From Bromus sterilis (lineage: Eukaryota; Streptophyta; Magnoliopsida; Poales; Poaceae), in the NCBI GenBank assembly GCA_950022295.1, contig OX465601.1, positions 178,439,501 through 178,503,500 of the forward strand: 64,000 nt of DNA, written 5' to 3'. The number at the start of each line of letters is the position of its first letter. The first letter of the stretch is position 1. Below are positions 11,714 through 22,774 of the stretch, piece after piece. Below the pieces are notes generated by a model. The model did not search any database. It was not told the DNA's origin and worked only from the letters and a program-made list of their open reading frames with translations. Both the position numbers and the translations under genes were made by a program.

Positions 11714-12901
11714 ATTGATATGACTCTTACGGCTCAATGCATCAGCAAAAACATTCGCCTTACCAGGGTGATACTGCACATTCAAATCATAATCATTAAT
11801 AAGCTCTAGCCATCTACTATGCCTGAGATTCAATTCCTTCTGAGTAAAGATATAATTCAAACTCTTATGATCAGTAAATATATCACAATGATTACCAACA
11901 AGATATTGCCTCCATGTTTTCAATGCACGAACACCTACAGCTAACTGCAAATCATGTGTAGGATAGTTCTGCTCATGGTTCTTAAGCTGACGTGAAGAAT
12001 AAGAAACAACTTTAACTCCTTGCATCAAAATACAACCAAGTCCTCAACGAGATGCATCACAAAATACTTGGAAATCTTTATGTATATCAGGCAAACATAA
12101 AACTGGTGCAGTTACTAACCGTTTCTTCAACTCCTGAAAGATGGTTTCACATTCCTCGCTCCAATCAAACTTATTCTCTTTCTTTAACAGCTCAGTCATT
12201 GGTTTTGCAATCTTGGAGAAATTCTCAATGAACCTCCTATAATATCCTGCAAGCCCCAAGAAATTGTGAATGTCGCCAACTGTCGTGGGTGTCTCCCATT
12301 CTGTAACTGTTGAAACCTTGGATGGGTCCACAGCTAATCCATCTCCCGACATAACATGCCTAAGGAATCCTACCTCCTTCAACCAAAACTCACACTTGCT
12401 GAACTTGGCATCCAACTTGTGCTCCCTGAGCTTCTCCAATACCAAACGCAGATGTGCTTCATGCTCTTGCTCATTCTTGGAATACATCAATATATCATCA
12501 ATGAACACCACAACAAACTTATCCAAGAACTCCATAAACACCTTATTCATCATATTCATGAAGTATGCAGGAGCATTAGTCAATCCAAATGATATAACGG
12601 TATACTCATACAATCCATACCTTGTAGTAAAAGCAGTCTTCAAAATATCCTTCTCCCGAATCTTCACTTGACGATAACCAGAACGAAGATCAATCTTAGA
12701 AAACACACAAGCTCCCTCCAACTGGTCAAATAGATCATTAATCACAGGTAGACGATACTTGTTCTTGATAGTAACATCATTCAGAGAACAGTAATCCACA
12801 CACATCCTCTGGGTTCCATCCTTCTTCTCAACAAACAACACTGGAGATCCCCAAGGTGATGAGCTTGGGCGAATGAATCCCTTTGCCTGCAACTCTCTAA
12901 T
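11714..12901 (-). pseudogene. Element G: reverse transcriptase and RNase H
   Basis: RT starts with 'LQAKGFIRPSSSPWGSPVLF'. It shows 'KIDLRSGYRQVKIREKDILK', 'FGLTNAPAYFMNMMN' and the catalytic 'VVFIDDILMYS' (FIDD form of the YVDD box). RNase H follows with 'FQVFCDASR', then an in-frame TGA (12044-12046; CGA to TGA would explain it), then 'VVSYSSRQLKNHEQNYPTHD', 'FTDHKSLNYIFTQKELNLRH' and 'YHPGKANVFADALSRK'. The stop separates two in-frame halves, so this is decay rather than a boundary. A1 is inserted at the end of this region. Confidence 0.92.
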
Positions 12902-14595
12902 CTACTCCTTCAACTCTGCAAGTTCATTAGCGGGCATCCTATATGGCCTCTTAGCAATAGGACCAGTGCCTGGTACTAAATCAATAAGAAACTCAATCTC
13001 CCTATCCGGTGGCATACCTGACAACTCCGCTGGAAACACATCCGGATAATCCCTCACAACACGCACATCATCTAGGCTACCCCCCTTAAGAGAATTCACC
13101 TGAGCGTGCTGATCCTTATACTTGGACACATATCTGATCTTCTGCCCAGTCGATGTACGGAGAGTGATGGACCGACTGGCACAATCAATAACACCTTGGT
13201 ACTTGGCTAGCCAATCCATGCCCAATATAACATCCAAACCTTGTGACTTCAATATAATCAAATCCGTAGGAAAATCATGCTTCCCTATGGCTAAGGTTAT
13301 CTGATAGCATCCCAAACTAGCTGACATCTCTGCTCCCGGGGAACTTATAAGAATGGATGACTTAAGAACTATGGTAGGTAACTCATGCTTATCCACAAAT
13401 ACCCTTGATATGAATGAATGTGATGCACCAGAATAAAAAAGAACAAGTGCGGGTACTGAAATGATAAGGAACTTACCAATCCCTGCATCAGGCTCATCAT
13501 AGACCTCCTCCACGTTAACATGGTTCACATGTCCCTTGTTGAAGGGGTTGGGCTTGACGACTCCAGAAACCTTATTCTTCGAGAAATCGGTTGCATAATG
13601 CCCCATATTCTTACACTTGAAACGCTGAACTTGACTTAAGTCTCTTGGCGCACGCGCAGTCTGGGAGTTGTGACTGTTATTCCCTCCATTGCCATTTCCT
13701 TTCCCATTGCCATTACTATTCTTGTGCCCATTGTGGTGGTTGTGGCCATTCCCTCCATTATGATTGTGTCCATTTCCACCATGATGAGTATGTCCATTCC
13801 CACCGTGATGGTTATGTCCATGTGAATGTCCTCCATTCCCATTATAGGAAGTACGCCGCTTCTGATGTGGCCCTAAGTTGTACTTGTTGTTGTTGTTGTA
13901 CTTCCTATTGCGGTACTCCATAGCCTGATGTTTACCCTCCAGCACAATGGCCTTATCTATGAGTCCTTGGCAATTATTGAAAGTAGCCACAGTCAAATGA
14001 ACTCCCAACTCATCGTTGAGACCCTCCAAGAACTTATCTTGCCTAGCTGCATCAATATTGACGTCGTTCAGAGCATAGAGGGCAAGCTTGTTGAATTCCT
14101 ATACATACTCCGCTACTGTGCGACCTCCCTAGCGCAAGCTGTGGAAATCCTTCTTCTTCAAAGCCATGGTGCCTGCAGAGACATGTGCGGCGCGAAAGGC
14201 AGCCTGAAACTTCGCCCACGTGATGGTGTCGATGGGATAAGTCACCAAATAATTGTCCCACCATGCTGCGGCAGTACCCTCCAAAAATGTGAGGCAAACC
14301 TCACTCTCTCAGCTTCAGTACACCCAACTGTCTCCATGTTCCGGCTCACTGAGCGAAGCCAGTCATCCGCCACAATTGGTTTAGGAGTGCTGGAGAACCT
14401 CTGAGGATTCAACCTCGGGAACCTAGCAAGCGTGTCCACAGGTGGGGGTGGTGGTGGCGCATTGTTGTTGTTGTTGCCCATGTTCTGAGTGAGCAACTGG
14501 ATTAGCTGGGCCTGTCCTTGGAGTAACTGTTGCATGTAGGCTGGCACTTCATTGTTGTTGTTCCCATTTCCCGTAGGGTCACGTCTCGGCGGCAT
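12902..14595 (-). pseudogene. Element G: gag and protease
   Basis: Gag starts at 14595 (MPPRRDPTGNGNNNNEVPAY) with a polyproline segment. The capsid part runs through several frames between about 14300 and 14030, so it has frameshifts. From 14029 a single 375-codon frame holds the capsid end, an Asn/Gly/His-rich linker, a decayed zinc knuckle (only the first Cys and the His of CX2CX4HX4C remain in 'CKNMGHYATDFSKN') and the protease. The protease active site reads 'LFYSGASHSFISR': the catalytic Asp of DSGA is Tyr, which would kill it. The frame ends with an in-frame stop at 12902 before RT ('AELKE'), where intact relatives read straight on. Confidence 0.88.
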
Positions 14596-14935
14596 CTGTT
14601 GGGCAAGAATAGGTAAGTTATAGACAAAGAGTAGCTAGGGAAATATATCCTACCCCATATGCTTATTATGATCATGGCAAAACATATACATATACAACAT
14701 ATCATACCACACAATCATCACACAAATATCACCAATCATCAATCATACATATCATCAAGCAAAAGCACTCATAACAATAAGCAAATACAATCACACATAT
14801 AGTCTCAAAATAGATTGCATAACTAATATAAGATCCTCAACACAACCACGAAATAAGAGTATATCAAACAACCTAGTATCGCCATACCGAATAAGTCGAC
14901 ATGGCCAAATACGCTAACACGATAACGTCGATAAA
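14596..14935 (-). other. Spacer between extra ORF and gag in element G
   Basis: AT-rich, about 340 bp, with many 'catacatatcatcaa'-like stretches. No gene seen. Confidence 0.6.
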
Positions 14936-15658
14936 CTAATTTCCGATGAAGAAGTTTTGAACGCTCTCTTTGCTAAACATCATATGGTATTCGCGCCCAC
15001 TATTACGGTTGCGCCTCTTGGGACTCGGTTCATATTGCTCTCCCGAAGTCTCCACTTCTGGTTCCTCTTCCTTCTCTTCAACACCGTTGTCCTCCAGCTT
15101 CTCCTTCAGCCTCTTGATCTCTTCTTGCATCTCCATCTTCTCATTCTTCAGCTTGTTGGTGTCCCTCTTGAGCTTGTGGTTCTTCTGCTGCAACTCAGTG
15201 ATGGTGTAGAGATCTGATTGGGTTCCCTTCTCCAGGTTGAGGATGTGCTTATCTAGGCTCTGGATGAAGTAGGTAGTTATACCTGGACAAATGATCCCAT
15301 ACGCAATCTTGAACTTCTTCGGCCATATGTTCCCCGATGGAAGGATCTTGGTCATCTTCTCATACACCGTTCCCTTCAGCTTGCGGGTATACCGGTTGAC
15401 GAGGCGTCCAAGAGCAATGTGAGCGGCTATGCGCAAACACTGCTCCTTCTCAGGGGCATGCACCTCGAATAACTCTGTGATCACCCTTTCTCCCTCCTGC
15501 TTGCTTCTGAGAAGAAATTCTTCAACTTCCCAGTAAGAGTCAGCTCCCCTTATCTCCACCAGCTTCGGCTGAAAGACTGGCGCGTAGATGTTCAGGTGAT
15601 GGCAAATCCCCTTGAGCTCAGGTCCAAATTCCATAGAGCGGTAAGACAAGGTAGTCAT
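14936..15658 (-). CDS. Element G: extra ORF upstream of gag, coiled-coil protein of unknown function
   Basis: Intact frame of 240 codons between the PBS and gag on the same strand as gag. The N-terminal 130 residues look globular (e.g. 'YWEVEEFLLRSKQEGERVI', 'HIALGRLVNRYTRKLKGTVY', 'KFKIAYGIICPGITTYFIQS'). Residues about 150-195 are a strong coiled coil (LKRDTNKLKNEKMEMQEEIK). An acidic Glu-rich stretch follows, and the C-terminus is basic (SPKRRNRNSGRE). I recognise no catalytic motif. Extra ORFs upstream of gag are known in some plant gypsy lineages. This one is open while gag and pol around it are broken, so it may have decayed later or be under constraint; the sequence does not say which. 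Confidence 0.65.
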   Translation of the reverse strand: MTTLSYRSMEFGPELKGICHHLNIYAPVFQPKLVEIRGADSYWEVEEFLLRSKQEGERVITELFEVHAPEKEQCLRIAAHIALGRLVNRYTRKLKGTVYEKMTKILPSGNIWPKKFKIAYGIICPGITTYFIQSLDKHILNLEKGTQSDLYTITELQQKNHKLKRDTNKLKNEKMEMQEEIKRLKEKLEDNGVEEKEEEPEVETSGEQYEPSPKRRNRNSGREYHMMFSKESVQNFFIGN

Positions 15659-15813
15659 CTATAATCAAAGAGAGGAAAGGCAAGATTAGAATAGGTATGA
15701 ATACGAGATAGAGAAGGTAAGTAAGTACAAGACAGAGTGGTATAAAGTAAGATTTTCATTTCTATGGCTTTTCTAATCCATTTTCTAGGGTTACGTCCTA
15801 CAGTCAACACACT

Positions 15814-15825
15814 GCTCTGATACCA
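15814..15825 (-). other. Primer binding site of element G, initiator tRNA-Met
   Basis: The minus strand reads TGGTATCAGAGC, the standard iMet PBS, two bases after the LTR end TCGTTACA. This fixes the inner LTR border at 15828. Confidence 0.95.
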
Positions 15826-15827
15826 TC

Positions 15828-18800
15828 TGTAACGACCCAATTCACATAGAATTAGAGTCTCTGTGCTCAAGTGCTAGTCCCTAGATCGACTCGCTAGCAC
15901 ACACACAGTAGTAGATGTATAACAAAGTACAAGTGCATCATTATTACATCGTATGATCCAGAATTCATAACATAAACAAGTTGCATAGCTCAAGGCTAGC
16001 TTCACTACAGGAATTCCTTAGTTTGCCATGTGCCAACTGCTTTTCCGTTTGTTTTCTGTCGGGGTAGACGACAAAGCGGTCCTCTACCGACAGCTGACCT
16101 AAGAACAAACAGCAAAACGTGACAGATGGAAAACATCAAGGAGTCCCATCAACATCCACAAGAGACATGCTGAGTGAAGACCCGCGACCCTAAACGCACC
16201 TTACAGGTCGTCTAAAAAACCTGCAACATCAAAGGTTACAGCCCGATAATGGGTCAGTACATCTGATTTGTACGACAAGTCACATGAAAAAGGATATAAC
16301 AGACCTATCTCTACATGCAAGGTAAGTCAAAGGAAGGCTTATGGTTTTATTTTGCAGAAAGCGGATTTTGCCCAATCTACCTAAGTCAAAATTTTAGTTT
16401 AGCTTACTACATAAGGTTGAACTGAGCTACACCAGTCCCAACCCATACCCTTTATTAAAGTCTTTCCCACTCAAGTTTTATTAAGGTGTTTCATCTGTCA
16501 ATAGCATCCAACAACAGTAATGCCTAGTTGCTCAAAGTTGTCCTTAATCGGGGACACGGCTAATCATGATCAGTTTGTACGCTCTGTAGAGGTTTGTACA
16601 CTTTACCCACTAGACCCAACCCGAAGATTGAGACGAAGTCTTCCGAAGAGGTCACCTCCACCCTTTGGTAGTCGGTACACCTATCATATCTACATCATCT
16701 AGCTACCAGGGCCAGGCTCCCTACAACTTACTCGACTAAGCCAGAGCCCATATAGCAAGTGGTCGCACATGGAAGCTACTAGTCACTAAGTCTGTCCGAT
16801 CTTTTTGAGCCTGGACGGCGCCCACTTAGGGTGCACTCTCATGGGCGCAGTCCTTAGAAAAGGTGCACGACCCCATGATGCCTTCCCTCCAAACCATACA
16901 CAACCATTAGGGGTACAACCTGGTATCGCCTTAGATAAGGTACGAGCCCCCAGGAAGCACTCCCTGCCCGTCCAGAGGTGTATTCTAATTAAGGTTTGCT
17001 AGTCAAGTAATTAAATCCTTACACGGCTCAATGAAATCTCAAACCAATCCCCTTCTACAAGCATAGCAATATATAACAAGCACGTGCTAGGTTGTCTAAG
17101 CAAACATGATAAGATCATATGGCTACCCTACCAGGTTTGCAGCACTAGTAATAGTAGCATTTCTACACATGCATAGGGTGATATTTGCTACATGCATAAG
17201 TAAAAATATAGGTTGTGAAATGGTCAAAGTATGACTTGCCTTGATCCTGTTCCTGACGATCACACTCTTCACAGAACGAAGCGTTGCACTCTAGACAGTC
17301 TACACGATCAAACAAGGTTGCATTCAATACACATATAACACATAAAGAATGCAACAGTAAAAGAACCAAATGAACAGCAAGAAAACCAACTAAACAGTAG
17401 CTAAACGATATCTACTAGTCACCACGATCCCAACGCAACTGGAATCGGCGAAAATGGATACACCGTACAAAAGATACGGCCACCGGAAGTTTGAACTTGA
17501 ATCTGTACAAAATTCAAATTCGAAAAGTGTAACAGTGAAAAGTGCATCCTACTTTAAACTAGACTTCACTACAGTCGCAACGCAAAAATAATCACCTAAA
17601 ACAGAGCTACGGTTTAAAAGATATAGCGAATACTGTTCTAGGGTGAAATCTGTGAAAAAAGGCCTATTCGCTAATAAAATAACTTTTCTGTCGCGAACAG
17701 GTCCTCGGCTACGGAGCGAACAACGTTCGCTCCGGTGACTAATCCGGCAAATGTCCGCTGTTTAGATAACCGCCGGTTAACCAGAATAAACCCTAACCCT
17801 AAAAAACCGATTTAAAAAACTGCCCGATCTAATCGTGGTCGTTGGATTGAGATTCAACGGACCACGGGGGTGCTCGGCTCACCGGCCCAAGAGTGGAGTC
17901 CCCGGCAACGGCACCAGAAATTGCTTTTTATGGTACGCATTAACGCCCCCTCGTTCGTTACCCAAAGTGGAAGGTTGAGATGTAGACAACAGCAAATTTC
18001 CCTCGGTGAAGATAACAAGGTTTGTCTCCAGTAGGACTCCGACAACGACAGGAAGGTGACAACGACGCTAGCAATTAGGCGGTTGACGTGGACCTGCGCA
18101 CACAACAGATAACTTTTCTCCCAACGAGTACAGAGAGGTTGTCAATCCCTCCGGCTTTGTTGTTTACAAAGGATCAAACGTACGGGATAACAATGATAAC
18201 GATAGCAACGGAAAAGGAAATAAAGCAGAAAATAAATAGAGGGTGTAAACAGTGGTGAAAATATGGACCGGGGTCCCATGATGTTCACTAGTGATGTATC
18301 TCTCCCAAAAGACGATAAAATAGCCATGCAAGGTAAACAAATTACAGCTGGGCAATTGACAGGATTATATGCGCAAACCAATGCTAACTATGCTATAAAG
18401 AAAGGAAGAGGCTCAAAAGCATGGGCGGTACGCCAAGACAAGTAGACTGAAATCCATCTGCATGTACCTACTAATCATCCACCTTGAGATATCTATCCCG
18501 AACATATTGCTGGTATTAAGTTGCGAATCCCACCCAAAGTGTAAACTTAAAGCAACAGACAACTGCATTACAGAACTTTGCGTAAAGTAAACAATCCTTG
18601 CACCCGCAAGTACAAGCACCGTTGTTTTCTCCCTTGTGGCAACAACACATCCTCTAGACTCATGTTTCTGTCACTCGAGATAGTCATCGGGGGGCATGAA
18701 CCCACAATCATGCATAACGCTCCCTCTTGGAGTCACTACCTACTACCTGGCCTAAGCAATAAACAGCAACGGAGAACATGCAAGAATTACTCAAGAACAT

Positions 18801-20317
18801 AAATATAAAATAGGAGAATCAAATATATTACTCAAACACAATCTGAACATAGTCTCATAATCCATCGGATCCCAGCAAACTCAGCATAGCAACAGCAGAA
18901 AGATTACATATGTGCCTCGATCATGTAGGGAAGCTCACGAGGTCTAAACCATGAAGAACAAAGAGGGGAGGAGAACATCACATAGCTACTGATCATGAAC
19001 CCATGGTCCAAGGTGGACTACTCACGGTTCATCCAGGAAGCATCCATGGTGGTGGAGAAGCTCCCGGAGGAGGTTCCTCCCTCCGGCAGGGTGCCGGGAA
19101 GAGGGCTCCTGGTGCTCCCGATCTTGGAAGCGCGGCGGCGGCGGAACAAAGGAGAGATCGCGAAAAAGGGTTCTGTCCTCGAGGGTTTCGGGACGAGAGG
19201 GATATATAGGCGAAGGGGGAAGCCAGAGCTGGACCAGGGGCCCCAGGCGCCCCCCTGGCGCGGCCTAGGGGGTGGCCGCGCCAGGTTACCGCCTGGGCCA
19301 CCCCTGGATCCCCTCTGGCCCCACTTGGGCTCTTCCCGAAGCTTCCTATACGCTGATTTTTTTCCTATACTTTTCCCGGAATTTTTCTGGCACTTTAAGT
19401 AATGGGAAAACCTGAAATACAAAACAGCAGAAAACAGGAACTGGCACTGGGGTGCACAGAGTTAATAGGTTAGTCCAAATATGATCAAAAGTGTATGGAA
19501 GTGCATCAATATCATAGCAATATCACACAAAAGAAATATGGAGAAAGCAAAAATTATAGATAAGTTTTAGACGTATCAGCGAGGCGGCGCGGCGCGGCGC
19601 GGTGGCGTGGGCGAGGCGGTGGCGCGGGGGCGGCGTGGGGCGGCGCGCGAGGAGGCGGGGCGGCGGCGTTGCTTACCTCGTCGGCGGCAGCATCGTCCCG
19701 GCGAGGCGGCGGCGAGTTCGACGTGGGTCCTGCGGTGGGAAGTTTTAGGGTTTGGAAAAAATTAAAATCGAAAAATCCGAAAATTATATATAGCACAAAA
19801 AAAATTGAGTCCTAGTCGGGGCCGAATCGCACATAGAGCAAAATAACAAACTAGGCCGCTGGAAGGCCCAAAACGAAAACTCGTTTAAAAAAAATTATTT
19901 GGTCAACCGACTACGGAGAACATTTTTAAATAATAAAATATTAATTTTAAATATGTCACAGCAATAAAATAAAATAATAAAAATAATTGTTTTTGCCGAA
20001 ATTACTATTTCTGCTATTATGCAATTTTCATAAATACCTTTTATGCAATAAACTCCGTATAAAAATTATAAAAATCCCAAAAATAAATTTGAGTCATTTA
20101 TAATTCCTATGACACAGTTTATAAACACCCAAAAATATTTTCAAAACTTTTCAACTTTATTTAAAATGGGGATAAGTCATATTATATCCTCTCCAATAAA
20201 TTGCCTTAAGTTGAGAAATGTTTAAAATATTCAAAAAATCCAAATAATGCAAAACTCCAGCATGATATGCATATGATGATCTATTAACATCCAAATTTAG
20301 AAAATTGGGATGTTACA
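15828..20317 (-). repeat. 5' LTR of element G, interrupted by remnant B1
   Basis: On the minus strand the LTR starts TGTAACATCCCAATTTTC and ends GGGTCGTTACA. Without the B1 insertion it is about 2.8 kb, long as is usual for Tekay-type elements. A very GC-rich block (19583-19740) and an AT-rich block (19900-20317) flank each other near the start. ORFs within are not credible. Confidence 0.9.
17900..19578 (-). mobile_element. Remnant B1: B-family LTR plus primer binding site
   Basis: The minus strand starts TGATACGTCTAAAAC at 19578. The LTR runs to about 17931 (about 1,650 bp, the same length as the B2 and B3 LTRs). A PBS to tRNA-Asp with one mismatch follows (ccccggcaacggcacca on +, 17900-17916). 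Beyond the PBS the sequence is no longer B-like, so the rest of the element has been lost. It is therefore not a simple solo LTR, and I find no matching target duplication. It lies inside the LTR of G. Confidence 0.82.
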
Positions 20318-20664
20318 TAGCTCGTATGTGCATCCGTTGCATGACAATCCCTACTCCTCACATCATATCTATCATTTGACTTCCGCATATGATTGTCCTC
20401 ATTGATGTGAGCCTTTTCACACCCTTTTTGTCTTTGTCCTCCATCATATTTATCTCTTTGCCATCCTAAGTGTCAACTCTCGTGCTTACGCTCATCCATT
20501 GTATGAGTGCTCAAAATATCGAAAGGGAGTGGATCAAATTGACTTGCACCTGGCTTGTGGTCTATATATTCACCCGGATCGTTCCGGCAACGTATCTCGC
20601 GATTTCGTGTGTTTTCTTTTAGATCTGTTTCTGCCAGGAAATCTTTTAGCTAGACCTAGGTGCC

Positions 20665-21171
20665 ATGGCTTCCCCAAGTTCCCCCAAGGACAAGTTCGTC
20701 GTCAACGTCATCAACCCTTACCTCGCTGAGGTGAACAAGCACCCCCAGGTCCTTCGTGTGGAGGACGGTGTTCTCCACAAGGAAGATCTGAAGGGACCAG
20801 TCATGGAGGGGAGCACCGAGGAGTGGCTGAAGGAGATGGAACATGAAGTCTTCAAGTTCAAGAAGATGGTGGAGCGTGGTGTTGAAGCCAACTTCGACAT
20901 CAGGAACAAGATCGAGGCTTCCCATAGGAAAGAGATGAAGGAGATGTGGTCAAGCTTGTCCGCACTAGAAGAGAAAGTTTATCAGATCCAAGAAAAAATC
21001 TATGATCTGCACAACCAGAACTGTGAGTATGAACTAAAGTTTCTGTGCATGGGTTTAGGTGCTGAGTGCAGGATCCTGAAGACGGGAATGTCCTTCGAGA
21101 CTGGAGAGGAGCTGCCATGGAAGCGCTTCATCAAGGAGTACCTTATTGAGAAGAACAAGAATGAGGAGTAA
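20665..21171 (+). CDS. Element A2: ORF2, coiled-coil protein, fuller version
   Basis: Intact frame of 168 codons starting MASPSSPKDKFVVNVINPYL. Residues 50-115 are charged with hydrophobic heptads (STEEWLKEMEHEVFKFKKMV; EMWSSLSALEEKVYQIQEKI), predicting a long coiled coil. Residues 115-168 match the end of the A1 ORF2: 'NQNCEYELKFL', 'MGLGAECRIL', 'ETGEELPWKRF', 'KEY', 'NKNEE'. The start is chosen because ATG follows 'aggtgccATGG', a good plant context. The function is unknown; a gag-like assembly role is only a guess. It is the best-preserved frame of this element. Confidence 0.7.
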   Translation: MASPSSPKDKFVVNVINPYLAEVNKHPQVLRVEDGVLHKEDLKGPVMEGSTEEWLKEMEHEVFKFKKMVERGVEANFDIRNKIEASHRKEMKEMWSSLSALEEKVYQIQEKIYDLHNQNCEYELKFLCMGLGAECRILKTGMSFETGEELPWKRFIKEYLIEKNKNEE

Positions 21172-22774
21172 ATCTCCTCGGGTAATGGCATCCCCTCAGC
21201 TTGTTCCAAGCTTGGGGGAGTGCCCGGTATCTTTATATTTATCATAGTATTTTAGAGTCAAGTTGAGTCGTATCATGTCTAGGGAGTTTATTATATGAAA
21301 TAGGTGTTTGCATTGAGGTCTATCACTCCGCCTGTGGAGATATTGTATCCGTGAGTGTGGAGTCGTCTTTAATGGAATATTAATGAGAAGTCTATTGGTT
21401 CCTTCGCTGCACTCGGTATTATCTTCACGCAATTGGCATCATATGACGATTCTTATGGGGAGTATTGACCTTATATCAGGTATGGCTTTGAAAACTTTAT
21501 TTCATTTTGGCAAACATAGCTTTGGTCTTGACAACATGCATGTTTTCTCAAGTAGCGACATAGCCAAAACCTTTTTGTTATTATGCTTGAAGTGTTATGT
21601 TGACAAGGAAGACAACTTGATGTGTTATGCTTACCTTAATGTTTATGCCTTATATGTTTTGCATCTAAATTAGCATCAATTGCCTGTTCTCTCAAAGCCT
21701 TTGCTAGCCAAACTCTTTGCCAAGTAGATTTCTGCTTGTGCATCCATACCTTGAAACCTTTACCTTCCATGTGAGTCCACCATACCTTCCTATTCGTGGT
21801 ATTCCCCTACCACTCCTATAAGTATAGAATTTATGTGTTATCCTTAAATGTTCAAAATCTTCTGTTTTGTGCCTCTTGTTTAGCTCATGAGGAAGTAGTA
21901 GGTAATTCATGATCTTCTCAAGTTGGACAAGTTTTATCCCGGGATTGCTTGTCTAATCTGCAAACCCATAATACGAGGAGGAACTGGCATGGGTGCGCCC
22001 AGCTCGAAAGATAATATAACAAACAAACCCTCCTTCACGCTGGTCCATGAGAAATCAGAAACTTTGGCAGTGATAAACAAAGGAGATTAAGGGGATGTGA
22101 TCGTCCTCACTTGGGAGCCCTTCCTCGAAACTTGTCCATCTTGAGAAGTAATTGAGCTATCTATTAGCATTCGTTATCAAACTATGCACCGTCCCAAAAT
22201 CTATTTTTATTCTGTTTGATTTAAGGATAGCACATGAGTTTTCCCTGCTCGCCTTTAAAACAAGGATTTCTTCCACCTTTATGTTGAGTCAGTTGTCCTA
22301 CTTCCTTCTTTTCCCTAAGAGAGCAGACATTTGATGTTAATGAGAATTCATCCATATAGAGCTGCATTAAGTTTTGCCATGCCATATCCTTGTTGACATT
22401 ATCTTTTGATAAGTAAGTTGTTTGCGAAAGCTTTTGCCTAGCGAGCATCTTCCTTTGTGTTAGCATTTGCACTTCATGACTATTAACTTGCCCTTTCAAA
22501 AGCTTCAAAAAAAATTAGTTGTCCTTTGACCAAGGTTATGTTTGCCATAATTTGATGAGTTTACTCAGCCCTACTTTTGATTATAATTGTTATTACTTTC
22601 TCATGAGGGCCTTATGAGTTGAGGTTGCTGTTGAGGATGCTTGAGTTTGATGGAGAAACCTTGATGCTTATTGTCTGTATTTTATTTATCGACACTTCAC
22701 TCTCTAAACTTGTGGACAGGTTTACCGAGCTCAGTATTCGCTTGGGGACAAGCGAGGTCTAAGCTTGGGGGAGT
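21172..22774 (+). other. Non-coding 3' interior and polypurine tract of A2
   Basis: Colinear with 8555-10194 of A1. It ends in the tract aagcttgggggagt directly before the LTR. No gene seen. Confidence 0.8.

Larger units (their letters stand above)
4873..20317 (-). mobile_element. Element G: Ty3/gypsy chromovirus-like (Tekay/Del-type) retrotransposon, 3' part outside window
   Basis: Minus-strand order from the right: LTR (20317 to 15828), PBS to initiator tRNA-Met, extra ORF, gag, protease, RT, RNase H, then the start of the integrase region, cut by the CACTA element at 4872. The gag begins MPPRR and carries an Asn/Gly/His-rich tail, and the iMet primer and long LTR fit the Tekay/Del group. 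The chromodomain that would prove this lies beyond the cut. A1 (5097-11708) sits between RNase H and integrase, and B1 (17900-19578) in the LTR. The right flank 20318-20322 (TAGCT) should be its target duplication; the partner is not in the window. G itself is inserted into A2. Confidence 0.85.

Noticed and set aside
13636..13923. Met/Thr/Gly-rich and Cys/His-rich frames
   Set aside because: Shadow frames of the Asn/Gly/His-rich linker in the gag of G.
18995..19422. Overlapping 130-codon frames on both strands
   Set aside because: GC-rich part of the B-family LTR. The same stretch recurs in B2, B3 and B4 with frame-breaking differences.
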